From positions 19,701-83,700 of the forward strand of contig NZ_CAJEWD010000009.1 of NCBI RefSeq assembly GCF_903994045.1: a stretch of 64,000 nt of DNA. The letters are read 5' to 3'. The notes beneath the pieces are model-generated. The model searched no databases. It was not told where the DNA came from and was given only the letters and a program-made list of their open reading frames with translations. Shown one piece after another: positions 52,954 to 62,379 of the stretch. How positions within the stretch are numbered: position 1 is the first letter of the stretch; each line of letters opens with the position of its first letter. Made by a program: the position numbers and the translations under genes. The DNA is from Jeotgalicoccus meleagridis. GTDB lineage: Bacteria > Bacillota > Bacilli > Staphylococcales > Salinicoccaceae.

Positions 52954-54486
52954 ATGGAATACGGATTCTTATCTTTATTGCCACCTCTTTTGGCAATAAT
53001 CATTGCAATTTTAACCAAACAAACTGTTATTGCCTTATTTTTAGGTGTCTGGTTCGGGGCGACAGTGATCAATCATTGGAACCCTGTACAAGGATTTACA
53101 CACACCATCAATGAAGTGATGGTACCGTCCATTGCTGACTCTTGGAATGCTGCCCTGATTTTATTGGTTGTGTTTACAGGAGGATTCATAAATATACTTA
53201 GAAAAACTGGCGCAGGGCAAGCTTTTGCTGAGTTTACCACAAAGAAAATTAATACGCGTAAGAAAGGTCAAAACTTTGTTTTTGGGTCAGCCTTCTTATT
53301 TTCTTATACTGAACCGGTTTTGATTCTTGGTACAATTACGCGTCCAGTCACGGATCGTTTAAAGATTTCTCGTGTAAAGCTTGCCTATATTACCGATTCT
53401 TTAGGTAGTCCGCTTGCTGCCATGTCACCAATCAGTGTCTATGGTCCTTTCATTACTGGAATTATTGGGACTCAGTTGACTGCACTCGCTCTAACTGACA
53501 ATCCTTGGTCTTTATTTATTCAAATGATTCCATTTAATCTCTACGGTTTATTTGCCATAGTAGGTGTCTTATTCATTATTAATATGAACTTAGATTTTGG
53601 TCCAATGTACAAAGCTGAAAAACGTGCAATTGAAACAGGTCAATTGTATGGTGAACACGATAAATTAATGATTGATGAAGCATCATCTTCTACAGAAGAT
53701 ACGATCGATTCAGATATTATGAGTTTTATCATACCTTTACTGTTACTGTTCGTCGGTATCTTTTCTGTTATTTTTTGGACAGGGGAGATAGCTACAAATG
53801 GTCTAGTCGGTGCCTTCTTAAATGCAGATGTAATCTTTGCAATTACTACAGGATTCTTCATTGGGACCTTAGGTGCAATCTTATATGCCACTTTGAGATA
53901 TAAGATGCCCTTACAGAAACTGCTAAACGATTGGGTTGATGGTTTCATGCAAGTGATGATTGTCCCTGTTATTTTAGTAATGGCATGGTCAATTGGTACA
54001 ATTGCAACAGATATGGGGCTTGGCGAAGTTATTGCTCACTATGCAGGTAACTTTATACCAGCTTACTTAATGCCTGTAATCATCTTTATACTTGGTGCTT
54101 TGATTTCATTTGCAACGGGAAGCTCATGGGGCGTGTTCTCAATTATGATTCCAATCGCTATTCCAATGGCGAATGAAATGGATATGAACCTTGCTCTAGC
54201 AATTGGTGCCTCTATTTCAGGTGGCTTATTTGGAGATCATTGTTCACCGATATCAGATACGAGCATTATGGCGTCGACCGGTGCAGCAGCAGACCATATG
54301 GAACATATTAGAACACAACTGCCTTACGCCTTAATGATTGCTTTAGCTGCGGCCTGTGGTTTCTTAGTAACAGGATTCACGGAAAATTCTATACTCGGCA
54401 TCATAACAACAGCAATCGTTTTACTACTGATCTTATTTAGTTTAAATAAATGGTCTAAGTCAAAAGGCGAAAAGCTAGTTGAATAA
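52954..54486 (+). CDS. NhaC-family Na+/H+ antiporter
   Basis: Polytopic membrane protein of 510 residues with about eleven helices. Characteristic segments are VFTGGFINILRKTGAGQAFA, SYTEPVLILGTITRPVTDRL, TDSLGSPLAAMSPISVYGPF, FATGSSWGVFSIMIPIAIPM and ISGGLFGDHCSPISDTSIMA. It fits the NhaC/MleN-like ion antiporters. ATG 52954 follows GAGAGGATGG; the frame extends upstream into non-coding DNA. The exchanged ions are inferred from the family. Confidence 0.88.
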   Translation: MEYGFLSLLPPLLAIIIAILTKQTVIALFLGVWFGATVINHWNPVQGFTHTINEVMVPSIADSWNAALILLVVFTGGFINILRKTGAGQAFAEFTTKKINTRKKGQNFVFGSAFLFSYTEPVLILGTITRPVTDRLKISRVKLAYITDSLGSPLAAMSPISVYGPFITGIIGTQLTALALTDNPWSLFIQMIPFNLYGLFAIVGVLFIINMNLDFGPMYKAEKRAIETGQLYGEHDKLMIDEASSSTEDTIDSDIMSFIIPLLLLFVGIFSVIFWTGEIATNGLVGAFLNADVIFAITTGFFIGTLGAILYATLRYKMPLQKLLNDWVDGFMQVMIVPVILVMAWSIGTIATDMGLGEVIAHYAGNFIPAYLMPVIIFILGALISFATGSSWGVFSIMIPIAIPMANEMDMNLALAIGASISGGLFGDHCSPISDTSIMASTGAAADHMEHIRTQLPYALMIALAAACGFLVTGFTENSILGIITTAIVLLLILFSLNKWSKSKGEKLVE

Positions 54487-54488
54487 AT

Positions 54489-54531
54489 TAAGCTCGGAAA
54501 ACTTTTTATAAGTTTTTCCGAGCTTTTATTG
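54489..54531 (+). terminator. Intrinsic terminator after the antiporter gene
   Basis: AAGCTCGGAAAA and TTTTCCGAGCTT pair exactly; TTATT follows. Confidence 0.88.
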
Positions 54532-54575
54532 TATGTTAGATATGACGATTATCTTATTTAACTTGGAGAGATATT

Positions 54576-55307
54576 ATGCGATATATAGGAATCGATTTAG
54601 CTTGGACATATAAAAACGAAAGTGGTGTGTGTCTAATAGATGAAAGTGGAGAAATTATTTTCTTAGATGCAAAAATTTACACCGATGAAGATATAGTAAG
54701 TATTATAGAAAAATTTAGAATTGATAAAATAAAAATTGCTATAGATGCACCACTTATTGTGAATAATGAATCCGGTTCAAGAGAGGCTGAAAGAAGTTTA
54801 TCCTCACAGAAAATTAATGGACATAGAGTGCGTGCTTTTAATTCCAATCGTAAGTTTTTAAATAATGTGTTTAAAACGATTAGAGGAGAAGAGTTATGTG
54901 AGCGCTTAATAGCTGCTTTTCCTGAATTAACAATTGGATTAAATTCGAGTGAATCCATTATCTATGAAACATTTCCGACAGGTATTTGTGCAGGGCTCTT
55001 TCCTGAAATTTATCCGATTAATTATAAAAGAAAAAAAGGCATGACCTTTGAAGAAACAATAGAGCGGATGAATATACTATGCGACAAACTAAGAGGTTTA
55101 GAACAAGAGGGAATCATTTCAAACTTTAGTAGCAGCTTTCAATTGGAAAAAGATAAACTAAATTGGAAATCATATAAGCATATGGAAGATAAGATGGACG
55201 CCATTCTTTGCACTTTAGGAATGTATTTAATTGATCAAGGATTGGCAAAAGAATTACACTTTGGCAATCTAACTGATGGTTATATTATGATTCCTGAAAA
55301 AGTCTAG
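54576..55307 (+). CDS. DUF429 family protein
   Basis: Cytosolic protein of 243 residues with an RNase H-like N-terminus: MRYIGIDLAWTYKNESGVCL, IAIDAPLIVNNESGSREAER and TFPTGICAGLFPEIYP follow the DUF429 pattern, and the conserved aspartates suggest a metal-dependent nuclease-like fold. The function is unknown. Ribosome site TTGGAGAG. No obvious partner. Confidence 0.82.
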   Translation: MRYIGIDLAWTYKNESGVCLIDESGEIIFLDAKIYTDEDIVSIIEKFRIDKIKIAIDAPLIVNNESGSREAERSLSSQKINGHRVRAFNSNRKFLNNVFKTIRGEELCERLIAAFPELTIGLNSSESIIYETFPTGICAGLFPEIYPINYKRKKGMTFEETIERMNILCDKLRGLEQEGIISNFSSSFQLEKDKLNWKSYKHMEDKMDAILCTLGMYLIDQGLAKELHFGNLTDGYIMIPEKV

Positions 55308-55390
55308 CACTTGGATTTTTCTGTCTGAAAGTGTGATAATTATCTTAAATAATGGATTAATTTAATTGATATGAATTAGGAGAAGAGTAC

Positions 55391-56416
55391 ATGTATTTAA
55401 TAGAGATGAAACGTAATGGTCAAAAAATTTATGATGGTGCAATCGCTATGGCAGTTCAAGTGTATGCACAAAAGAATATATTTTTAGGAGAAGATATCGT
55501 CTTCCCTTATATCTCTAAGCCTTTAGTACAGGTTGGACGATACCAAAATACTAGAGAGGAAGTTAATCTGCCTTATGTAAAAGAAAATAACATTAATATC
55601 GTGCGTCGTGACACAGGTGGCGGTACTTTATATTTAGATGAGAACTGTGTTAATTTTTGTTTTCTAAAAGAAGTTGAAGAAAGTAATAAGGACGTCAATT
55701 TTGCTGATCTCTACCAACCTTTAATTGATATTTTAAGAGAACTTGGCGCACAAAATGTTGAACTAAGTGGTAGAAATGATCTACAGATTGAAGGTAAAAA
55801 AATATCAGGTGCTGCGATGAGCATTGTAAATGGACGTCAATATGGGGGCTATTCATTACTTTTAGATATAGACCATGAAAAAATGACGAATGCTATAAAA
55901 CCGAATCAAAAGAAAATGCAATCTAAAGGGATAAAATCAGTAAGAAGCCGCGTGCACTCCTTGCGTCATTTCTTAAGTGATGAATACAAGGATCTAACGA
56001 GTGATGAATTATCTGAGCTCTTAGTCTTAAAAATGTTTAAGGCAGATTCTATGGACGATGTAAAAAAATATGAACTCACAGATGAAGATTGGGCAAATAT
56101 CGATCAAATGATGCAAGATAAATATGACAATTGGGAATGGACTTTTGGGAAATCTCCAAGCTACACTTTTTCTAAAGATGGCCGATTTAAAATTGGGACA
56201 ATTGATATTAAACTTAAGGTAGTGAGTGAAAGAATAGAAGATGCAACAATCTATGGAGATTTTTTTGGTAATAAGGATATCTCTAAAGTTGAAGCGGTTT
56301 TAAAAGGGGTTAGATTAGAAGAAACGGATTTAATCAAAGCACTAGAAAGTATTGATTTGAAAGATTATTTGGGAGATATTACAGCAAGTGAAATCAGCCA
56401 ATTAATTTTGGGATAG
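55391..56416 (+). CDS. Second lipoate-protein ligase
   Basis: Paralogue of the ligase at 23104 (341 residues). It keeps VRRDTGGGTLYLDENCVNFC in place of the RRxSGGGAVYHD motif, GRNDLQIEGKKISGAAMSI with the catalytic lysine, and the C-terminal accessory domain (TFGKSPSYTFSK, IYGDFFGNKDIS). The Thr for Ser and Leu-Tyr-Leu changes in the lipoyl loop suggest a different specificity or substrate protein. Ribosome site TTAGGAGAAG. The M20 hydrolase gene begins 10 bases downstream. Confidence 0.9.
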   Translation: MYLIEMKRNGQKIYDGAIAMAVQVYAQKNIFLGEDIVFPYISKPLVQVGRYQNTREEVNLPYVKENNINIVRRDTGGGTLYLDENCVNFCFLKEVEESNKDVNFADLYQPLIDILRELGAQNVELSGRNDLQIEGKKISGAAMSIVNGRQYGGYSLLLDIDHEKMTNAIKPNQKKMQSKGIKSVRSRVHSLRHFLSDEYKDLTSDELSELLVLKMFKADSMDDVKKYELTDEDWANIDQMMQDKYDNWEWTFGKSPSYTFSKDGRFKIGTIDIKLKVVSERIEDATIYGDFFGNKDISKVEAVLKGVRLEETDLIKALESIDLKDYLGDITASEISQLILG

Positions 56417-56426
56417 GGGACTTAAC

Positions 56427-57668
56427 ATGAAAAATTTAAGAATTAATAAAAAAAGATTGATAGATAGAATAAACACTTTAAGTCAGATAGGAAGAAATAA
56501 GAACAAGGAGTTAACACGTTTAGCTTTAAGTGATGAAGATAGAAAGGGTCGTGATCAGTTAAAAGCTTGGTTTGGAGACTTAGACTTAAAATTTGAACTA
56601 GATCAGTTCGGTAATATGTTTGGTACCTTCCAAAGTGAAGAAAATAAAAATGAAAAACCCTTGATGCTTGGCTCTCATATTGACTCAGTGATTGATGCAG
56701 GTATTTACGATGGAGTACTTGGTGTCGTTGGGGCTCTAGAAGTAGTTCAAACAATCAAAGAAGAAGGTATGACCCCATCAAGACCGATTACAGTTGCTGC
56801 TTTTACTAATGAAGAAGGTGTGCGTTTCCCACCGAGTATGCTCGGCTCTTTAGTCTATTCAGGAGATTTGAGTATTGAAGAAGCGTTAGATACTGTCGGT
56901 ATGGATGGTAAAAGAATGGGAGATGAGCTAGAGAGAATAGGCTATAAGGGAGAAAATCTACCAGGTTTTATTAAACCTGAATGGTATATTGAACTCCATA
57001 TTGAGCAGGGACCAATTTTAGAAAAAGAGAATACACAAATTGGTGCGGTCTATAATCTTCAAGGTAATTCGAGAAGAGAGATTACTTTTACAGGTCAAGC
57101 CAATCATGCAGGATCAACACCAAACAAGATGAGAAAGGATCCGATGCAAGCTTTTTCTTACTTCTCATCAAGTTTATTTAACTATATTAATGATAATGAG
57201 CTTGATACAGTCGCAACTATTGGATCTATTAAGCTCCAACCAAACGCTGCAACCATCATACCTGCTAAAGTCACTTTTACACTAGATATGAGAAGTCCTG
57301 AACAGACAGGATTTGATCATGCACAACAATTTGTAAGAGCACTATTAAAAGAAATTGAGGATGATGGTAAATATGGTGTAAATGCTCGGGAATTTGCGAT
57401 TTTTGATCCGGTTATCTTTGATGAAGAAATTGGAGACACTATTTCAGCATCAGCAGAAGCGCTCGGTTTATCGATGAAAAAAATGACTTCAGGTGCAGGA
57501 CACGATGCACAGATGATAAATAGAATTGCACCTGCAGCGATGATTTTTGTACCGAGTAAAGATGGTGTGAGCCATAACCCTAATGAATATACCTCAGATG
57601 AAGAATTAGAAAATGGTGTAAATGTATTACTACAGACGAGCTTAACACTACTATCAAAGAGTAAATAA
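56427..57668 (+). CDS. M20-family amidohydrolase (allantoate/N-carbamoyl-amino-acid hydrolase type)
   Basis: Binuclear zinc hydrolase of 413 residues. Metal ligands lie in [38 protein letters not shown] and [14 protein letters not shown]; the dimerisation domain has [14 protein letters not shown], and the C-terminal ligand His is in SGAGHDAQM. It cleaves an amide of an ureido or carbamoyl substrate in relatives. No purine-catabolism genes are nearby, so the substrate is open. Probably translated from the lplA-like transcript. Confidence 0.9.
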   Translation: MKNLRINKKRLIDRINTLSQIGRNKNKELTRLALSDEDRKGRDQLKAWFGDLDLKFELDQFGNMFGTFQSEENKNEKPLMLGSHIDSVIDAGIYDGVLGVVGALEVVQTIKEEGMTPSRPITVAAFTNEEGVRFPPSMLGSLVYSGDLSIEEALDTVGMDGKRMGDELERIGYKGENLPGFIKPEWYIELHIEQGPILEKENTQIGAVYNLQGNSRREITFTGQANHAGSTPNKMRKDPMQAFSYFSSSLFNYINDNELDTVATIGSIKLQPNAATIIPAKVTFTLDMRSPEQTGFDHAQQFVRALLKEIEDDGKYGVNAREFAIFDPVIFDEEIGDTISASAEALGLSMKKMTSGAGHDAQMINRIAPAAMIFVPSKDGVSHNPNEYTSDEELENGVNVLLQTSLTLLSKSK

Positions 57669-57742
57669 CAAATATTAACCTATCCTTAACAAACCGAGCT
57701 TGGCAACAAGTTATACTGTTCATAAAAGTCTTGGAGGACAGA

Positions 57743-58369
57743 ATGAATATTTCAGATAAAAAGCTCGGTGAAGAAGTATTAATGCATGAAAATGTTTCTG
57801 TGAAAAATAGTCAGTTTGGTGCTTATACTGAAGTAGGAATGTTTAACTTTATTGAGAATAGTAGCTTTGATGACTATTCATATACAGGACAATTTTGTTT
57901 TGTTCAAAATACAAAAATAGGAAAGTTTTCAAATATCGCAGCTATGGTGAGAATTGGTCCTACAGATCATCCATATAATAGACCAACCTTACATCACTTT
58001 ACTTATCGCCCAAACATGTATGGTTTTAGAACGGAAGATGACCAAGCATTTTTTGAACATCGTGAAAGTCGTCTGACTCATATTGGTCATGATACATGGA
58101 TAGGGCACGGAGCAATCATCTCCCCAGAAGTGACAATTGGCCATGGAGCGGTAATTGGAGCAGGTGCAGTTGTGACAAAGGACGTTGAACCTTATGGTAT
58201 TGCAGTAGGCGTGCCAGCTAAAGTCATCAAGAAAAGATTTACGGATGATCAAATTAAAAAGCTATTAGACATCGAGTGGTGGCATTGGTCACACGACAAA
58301 ATAAAAAGAAATTACGATGATTTTTTCTTAAATATAGAAGATTTTATAAATAAGCATTATGGAAACTAG
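57743..58369 (+). CDS. Hexapeptide-repeat (left-handed beta-helix) acyltransferase
   Basis: Trimeric transferase of 208 residues. The repeats [60 protein letters not shown] and [20 protein letters not shown] form the beta-helix; [15 protein letters not shown] inserts the xenobiotic/phosphonate-type acetyltransferase loop. ATG 57743 follows GGAGG by 5 bases; the TTG four codons earlier is part of that ribosome site. Acceptor unknown. The stop codon lies inside the terminator stem. Confidence 0.85.
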   Translation: MNISDKKLGEEVLMHENVSVKNSQFGAYTEVGMFNFIENSSFDDYSYTGQFCFVQNTKIGKFSNIAAMVRIGPTDHPYNRPTLHHFTYRPNMYGFRTEDDQAFFEHRESRLTHIGHDTWIGHGAIISPEVTIGHGAVIGAGAVVTKDVEPYGIAVGVPAKVIKKRFTDDQIKKLLDIEWWHWSHDKIKRNYDDFFLNIEDFINKHYGN

Positions 58370-58391
58370 AGGATACTCTAGTTTTTTATTT
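58363..58391 (+). terminator. Terminator overlapping the acyltransferase stop codon
   Basis: AAACTAGAG-GATA-CTCTAGTTT followed by TTTATTTTAT; the TAG stop is in the 5' arm. Confidence 0.9.
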
Positions 58392-58494
58392 TATATATAG
58401 TCTATTAAAAAGAGGTAATATTCAAATAATATGATACATTATACACATAGTTAATAAATGAATAAATATGTAAAAGTATAAGGGAGTGACTTAT

Positions 58495-60567
58495 TTGAAG
58501 GAAAGTTTAAGAAAACCACTTATAGGTATGCTACGACAATTTAAACAGCCTAATTCTATGGCTATAGCTGCAGCTTTATCTGCAAATATGTTGAACTGTA
58601 ATTTCTTGTTTTTTAATCCTGAAGATATTGATTTAAAAAACAAAAAAATAAATGGCTTAGTTTTAGATAATGGTGAGTGGATACGCCAAATATCAGATTA
58701 TCCAGACGTAATTGATAATTCCCCACCTAGAAAAGAAAACAAATCTGTCTATGCTGAACTCGAGAAGAGTATTCCTTTCACCATGCACAGAATTGGAAAT
58801 AAAGATTACGTTAGTAACAATCTTATTAAAGATGATGATTACAAAAATTTAGTCATACCCTATCAGTCATTAACAAGTGAACAAGATATTTATAAAATGC
58901 TGGGGCTATATAAAAAGATTATTGTAAAACCAACTGGTGGAAATAGAGGAAATGGAATTCTATACATAGAACAAGTTGGACAAACCTACATAGTGATATC
59001 GAAAGATCAAAAGATGAAATATGAAATTGATAATTTTAATAAATATATATCAAAATTAGTCAAGCAAAAAAATATTATACAAAAGTATATTTCATCAACT
59101 ACTCAATCAAAATTACCTTTTGATATCAGAATACATGTTAGACGTGGAGAGTTTGGGAAATGGGAAATTGTGAAAATATATCCTCGTATTGGGAATAGTA
59201 ATAGCGTTGAGAGCAATCTAAGTCAAGGTGGATCAATTTCTAAAATCACTCCTTTTTTAAAGCAAAATTTTCAGGATGATTGGGAAAAAATATTAGCATC
59301 TTTGAATAAGCTAGGCAGAGAATTTCCAATATATTTCAATAAAAAATATGATTTTGAAATTGATGCACTAGGTCTAGATATAGGAATAGATAATAACGGT
59401 AAGCTATGGTTGTTTGAAGTGAATTCATTTCCGGGCTGTACTATGTTTGAAATTGAAGCTCAACAAGTTGCAATGAAGTATGCAAAATATTTAGCAAGTA
59501 AGAAAAAGCATTCAGTAATTAACTACAACAATAATAAAACAGTGATAGCTATGTTTTCACCAGCAAAGGGATTAAGTAAGTTAAAAACAGCATGCTTTGC
59601 TGCAGCTAGTATGTACGATGCAGAATTTTGTTATTTTACACCCGAAGATATAGATTATAAAAGTAAAGTCATATATGGAAAGACTTTTACTAACAATAAA
59701 TGGATTACAAAACAGTACTCATATATAAATGAAATCGATGTTATCTATGACAGGGTGAGAATGATAGGGCGTAGAAAATATAAAGAAATTTACGAAGAAC
59801 TAAATCATATTCCATTTACGCATAAAAACTTTGGTAGCACTTTAAATAAAATTAAAGTTTATGATGAATTTCAAAAAGACGGCTCAATGAAAAATCATAT
59901 TATTCCTTATATACATCACACAAGTTCATCTGAAACACTTGATTTTATTAATGAACATAAAAAAATAATTATAAAACCTCAAGTAGGGTTAATTGGTAAT
60001 GGACTGTACTACATAGAATCTATTGACTCATTCTATGTTATTAAATATAAAGGACAAGAACTTCAACTTGATAAGTTAGAATTTATTAACTGGATAGAAA
60101 AATTGACTAGTAAAAAGGCATATGTAGTTCAAAAATACATAAATACTCGAACCAAGGATAATCAACCTTTTGATATAAGAGTGCATCTCATGCGTGGCTA
60201 TAGAAATAAGTGGGAATTCGTTGTTATCTTACCCAGAGTAGGTATTGAATTTGAAAAAATAACACCAATGAAAACAGGTGGATATGTAGGAATATGGGAA
60301 GGGTTTATCAAACGTAATTATGGAGAGGAATCATACACTAATATTAATAAAGAAATGAAGAAAATTTCACTCGATTTTACTAAGAAATTTGAAAAACTTT
60401 TCCAGACTGAGATCAGTGAAGTTGGTATAGATTTTGCAATTGATGAAAATGGACAAATTTACTTACTAGAAATGAACTTGAGAAGACCAGGATTTCAATA
60501 CTATGAATTTGATGTGGCTAAGAAAGCAATCGGTTACGCGAAGTATTTAAGTGAAGTAAACAAATAG
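58495..60567 (+). CDS. Tandem YheC/YheD-type ATP-grasp protein
   Basis: Two ATP-grasp modules of the YheC/D (spore coat-associated) family in one 690-residue chain. Module 1 (about 7-335) has KKIIVKPTGGNRGNG (Lys145), PFDIRIHVRRG (Asp210, Arg212) and LWLFEVNSFPG (Glu308, Asn310). Module 2 (about 348-690) has KKIIIKPQVGLIGNG (Lys494), PFDIRVHLMRG (Asp560, Arg562) and YLLEMNLRRPG (Glu659, Asn661). Both keep the ATP and Mg contacts, so both may be active. The family joins carboxylates to amines. TTG 58495 has AAGGGAG 8 bases upstream. The next gene is 36 bases away. More AT-rich than its neighbours by eye. Substrate unknown. Confidence 0.85.
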   Translation: MKESLRKPLIGMLRQFKQPNSMAIAAALSANMLNCNFLFFNPEDIDLKNKKINGLVLDNGEWIRQISDYPDVIDNSPPRKENKSVYAELEKSIPFTMHRIGNKDYVSNNLIKDDDYKNLVIPYQSLTSEQDIYKMLGLYKKIIVKPTGGNRGNGILYIEQVGQTYIVISKDQKMKYEIDNFNKYISKLVKQKNIIQKYISSTTQSKLPFDIRIHVRRGEFGKWEIVKIYPRIGNSNSVESNLSQGGSISKITPFLKQNFQDDWEKILASLNKLGREFPIYFNKKYDFEIDALGLDIGIDNNGKLWLFEVNSFPGCTMFEIEAQQVAMKYAKYLASKKKHSVINYNNNKTVIAMFSPAKGLSKLKTACFAAASMYDAEFCYFTPEDIDYKSKVIYGKTFTNNKWITKQYSYINEIDVIYDRVRMIGRRKYKEIYEELNHIPFTHKNFGSTLNKIKVYDEFQKDGSMKNHIIPYIHHTSSSETLDFINEHKKIIIKPQVGLIGNGLYYIESIDSFYVIKYKGQELQLDKLEFINWIEKLTSKKAYVVQKYINTRTKDNQPFDIRVHLMRGYRNKWEFVVILPRVGIEFEKITPMKTGGYVGIWEGFIKRNYGEESYTNINKEMKKISLDFTKKFEKLFQTEISEVGIDFAIDENGQIYLLEMNLRRPGFQYYEFDVAKKAIGYAKYLSEVNK

Positions 60568-60603
60568 ATATAAAATAATTCATATTAATAGCGAGGGTTA
60601 AAC

Positions 60604-62220
60604 ATGAATTTACAATTAATAAACGAGATACAGAGTCAATTTAATGAATCTAAATGGATATATATATCTTTAGGATTTTTAGATAGAAGAGCCCATGTAT
60701 TTAAAGTAAAGAATAATAAACATATTGAGAGCAAGATTCAGGATGAGATTAGAGAATTCTCTAATAATGGTTATGAAACTAAATGGATAAGAGTTGATGT
60801 AGTTAAAAGAGAAGAGAAAGTAAAATTTAGTGACGTGTTAGAAGAACTACCGAAGATTAGAAGAAACTACGTAGAATTTGGTCTCGCATTTGATAATAGT
60901 CACACATTATCATTCTTACCTGAAGAAATAAATGCGAACGCATTTGTTAGACCTTTGCCTAATGCTAAGAATAACGTATTTTTTGTATGTGAGAAAAATA
61001 TAAATACATACTTAAAAAAATACAAAAATTATAGGGGAATCTATTTTCATAAAAAATATATAAACAAAGAAATTTTTAAATTTTATACCAATGCTTTCCT
61101 TTTAATTGATGATGAAATTATAAATTTAATACCTGATGGTTATATGCATGGAGTTAGAGAAATTAACAAAGATCAAGAAAAAGATGAATATTCTAAGTTG
61201 ATAAAAACTGCAACAAACTATTTGCTAGAGCAAATCGATGAAAACGGAAGGTATGAATATGGTAAATTCCCACACTTTGATAAAAAGATTGCTTTTTACA
61301 ATATTTTAAGACACACCTCTTCCACTTATTCATTATTAGAAGGACTTGAGTTTTTAAAAGATGAAGAAGGCTTATTGAAGGCAAAAAAATCAATTGACTA
61401 CCTAATCAATAATTATATTTATATAGACCCTAATGAAAAAGAAGCAGCTTATTTATTTGATGATACAAATAATATTAATGAAATTAAGCTAGGTCAAAAT
61501 GGAGTATTTTTGATTATGTTAACTAAGTACATGGAGCTTACAGAGAGCGATGAATATATGGCAATAGCTAGAAAGGTTGCCAACGGAACATATCGAATGA
61601 TTGATGAAAATGGCGAGACTGTTCACGTATTAAACTATCCAGATCTTACAGTAAAAGAAGAGAACAGAATAATCTACTATGATGGAGAAGCGGCATTTGG
61701 CTTAATGAGACTATATCAAATAGACCCAAATCCAAAATGGTTAGAATGTGTTGAAACTCTATTTAGTCATTTTATTAAAAATGACTACTGGCAGTATTCA
61801 GATCATTGGTTAAGTTACTGTACGTACGAACTAACCAAAGTAAAACCTAAAGAAGAATACTTTGTATTTGGATTAAAAAATATTGCTAAACGTTTAGATT
61901 TTATTTATCAAAGAGAGACTACATTCCCAACATTCCTTGAGATGTTAATGGCGGGTTATAGAATGATTGGTTTGATGAAAGATAGGAATCTAGATGGCTT
62001 AATTAAAGAATATATTGATGAGGAAAAATTAAAAAAAGTAATTGAGAAGAGAGCAGATTTTCAAAGAAGTGGTTATTTTTATCCAGAAATTGCAATGTAT
62101 TTTAAGAATCCGAGAAACATTTTAGGTAGCTTTTTTATTAAACATCATGGATACAGAGTGAGAATAGACGATGTACAGCATTATATTTCAGGGTACATTC
62201 AATTCGTGGACTATTACTAA
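60604..62220 (+). CDS. Two-domain protein with C-terminal (alpha/alpha) toroid
   Basis: Protein of 538 residues without signal peptide. Residues 1-185 form an alpha/beta domain I do not recognise (WIYISLGFLDRRAHVFKVK, VEFGLAFDNSHTLSFLPEEI). From about 195 on, repeated helix pairs (FYNILRHTSSTYSLLEGLEF, GVFLIMLTKYMELTESDEYM, AAFGLMRLYQIDPNPKWLEC) suggest an (alpha/alpha)6 barrel like those of glycan hydrolases, lyases and epimerases; YDGEAAFG may contribute catalytic acids. It is linked to the tandem ATP-grasp gene by a 36-base gap, so the two probably act on the same product. Function unproven. Confidence 0.6.
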   Translation: MNLQLINEIQSQFNESKWIYISLGFLDRRAHVFKVKNNKHIESKIQDEIREFSNNGYETKWIRVDVVKREEKVKFSDVLEELPKIRRNYVEFGLAFDNSHTLSFLPEEINANAFVRPLPNAKNNVFFVCEKNINTYLKKYKNYRGIYFHKKYINKEIFKFYTNAFLLIDDEIINLIPDGYMHGVREINKDQEKDEYSKLIKTATNYLLEQIDENGRYEYGKFPHFDKKIAFYNILRHTSSTYSLLEGLEFLKDEEGLLKAKKSIDYLINNYIYIDPNEKEAAYLFDDTNNINEIKLGQNGVFLIMLTKYMELTESDEYMAIARKVANGTYRMIDENGETVHVLNYPDLTVKEENRIIYYDGEAAFGLMRLYQIDPNPKWLECVETLFSHFIKNDYWQYSDHWLSYCTYELTKVKPKEEYFVFGLKNIAKRLDFIYQRETTFPTFLEMLMAGYRMIGLMKDRNLDGLIKEYIDEEKLKKVIEKRADFQRSGYFYPEIAMYFKNPRNILGSFFIKHHGYRVRIDDVQHYISGYIQFVDYY

Positions 62221-62251
62221 TTATCATTTTTATGTAATTAATTGAAGAATT

Positions 62252-62282
62252 TTGATATATATTTGTAAATATCTGCTATAAT
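62252..62282 (+). promoter_or_regulatory. Promoter of the surface-protein gene
   Basis: TTGATA-N19-TATAAT with an extended -10 (TGC-TATAAT), about 100 bases before the start codon. Confidence 0.7.
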
Positions 62283-62286
62283 GTTT

Positions 62287-62326
62287 GGAGATAATGAAAT
62301 TTCTAATTGGAAATATTGTTATCTCC
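62287..62326 (+). promoter_or_regulatory. Stem-loop at the 5' end of the surface-protein mRNA
   Basis: GGAGATAA and TTATCTCC pair perfectly across 24 bases. The stem begins about 5 bases after the -10, so the mRNA would start with it. TTATTTTATTTATT follows, too irregular for a strong terminator. Confidence 0.5.
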
Positions 62327-62379
62327 TTATTTTATTTATTCAAATCAGAAAATTCGTAATTTTAAAGGAGGATTTTTTA

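Noticed and set aside
55332..55345. TGATAATTATC as a Fur box before the second lipoate ligase
   Set aside because: It is a 10-bp palindrome GATAATTATC without the extra base and outer halves of the Fur 7-1-7 pattern.
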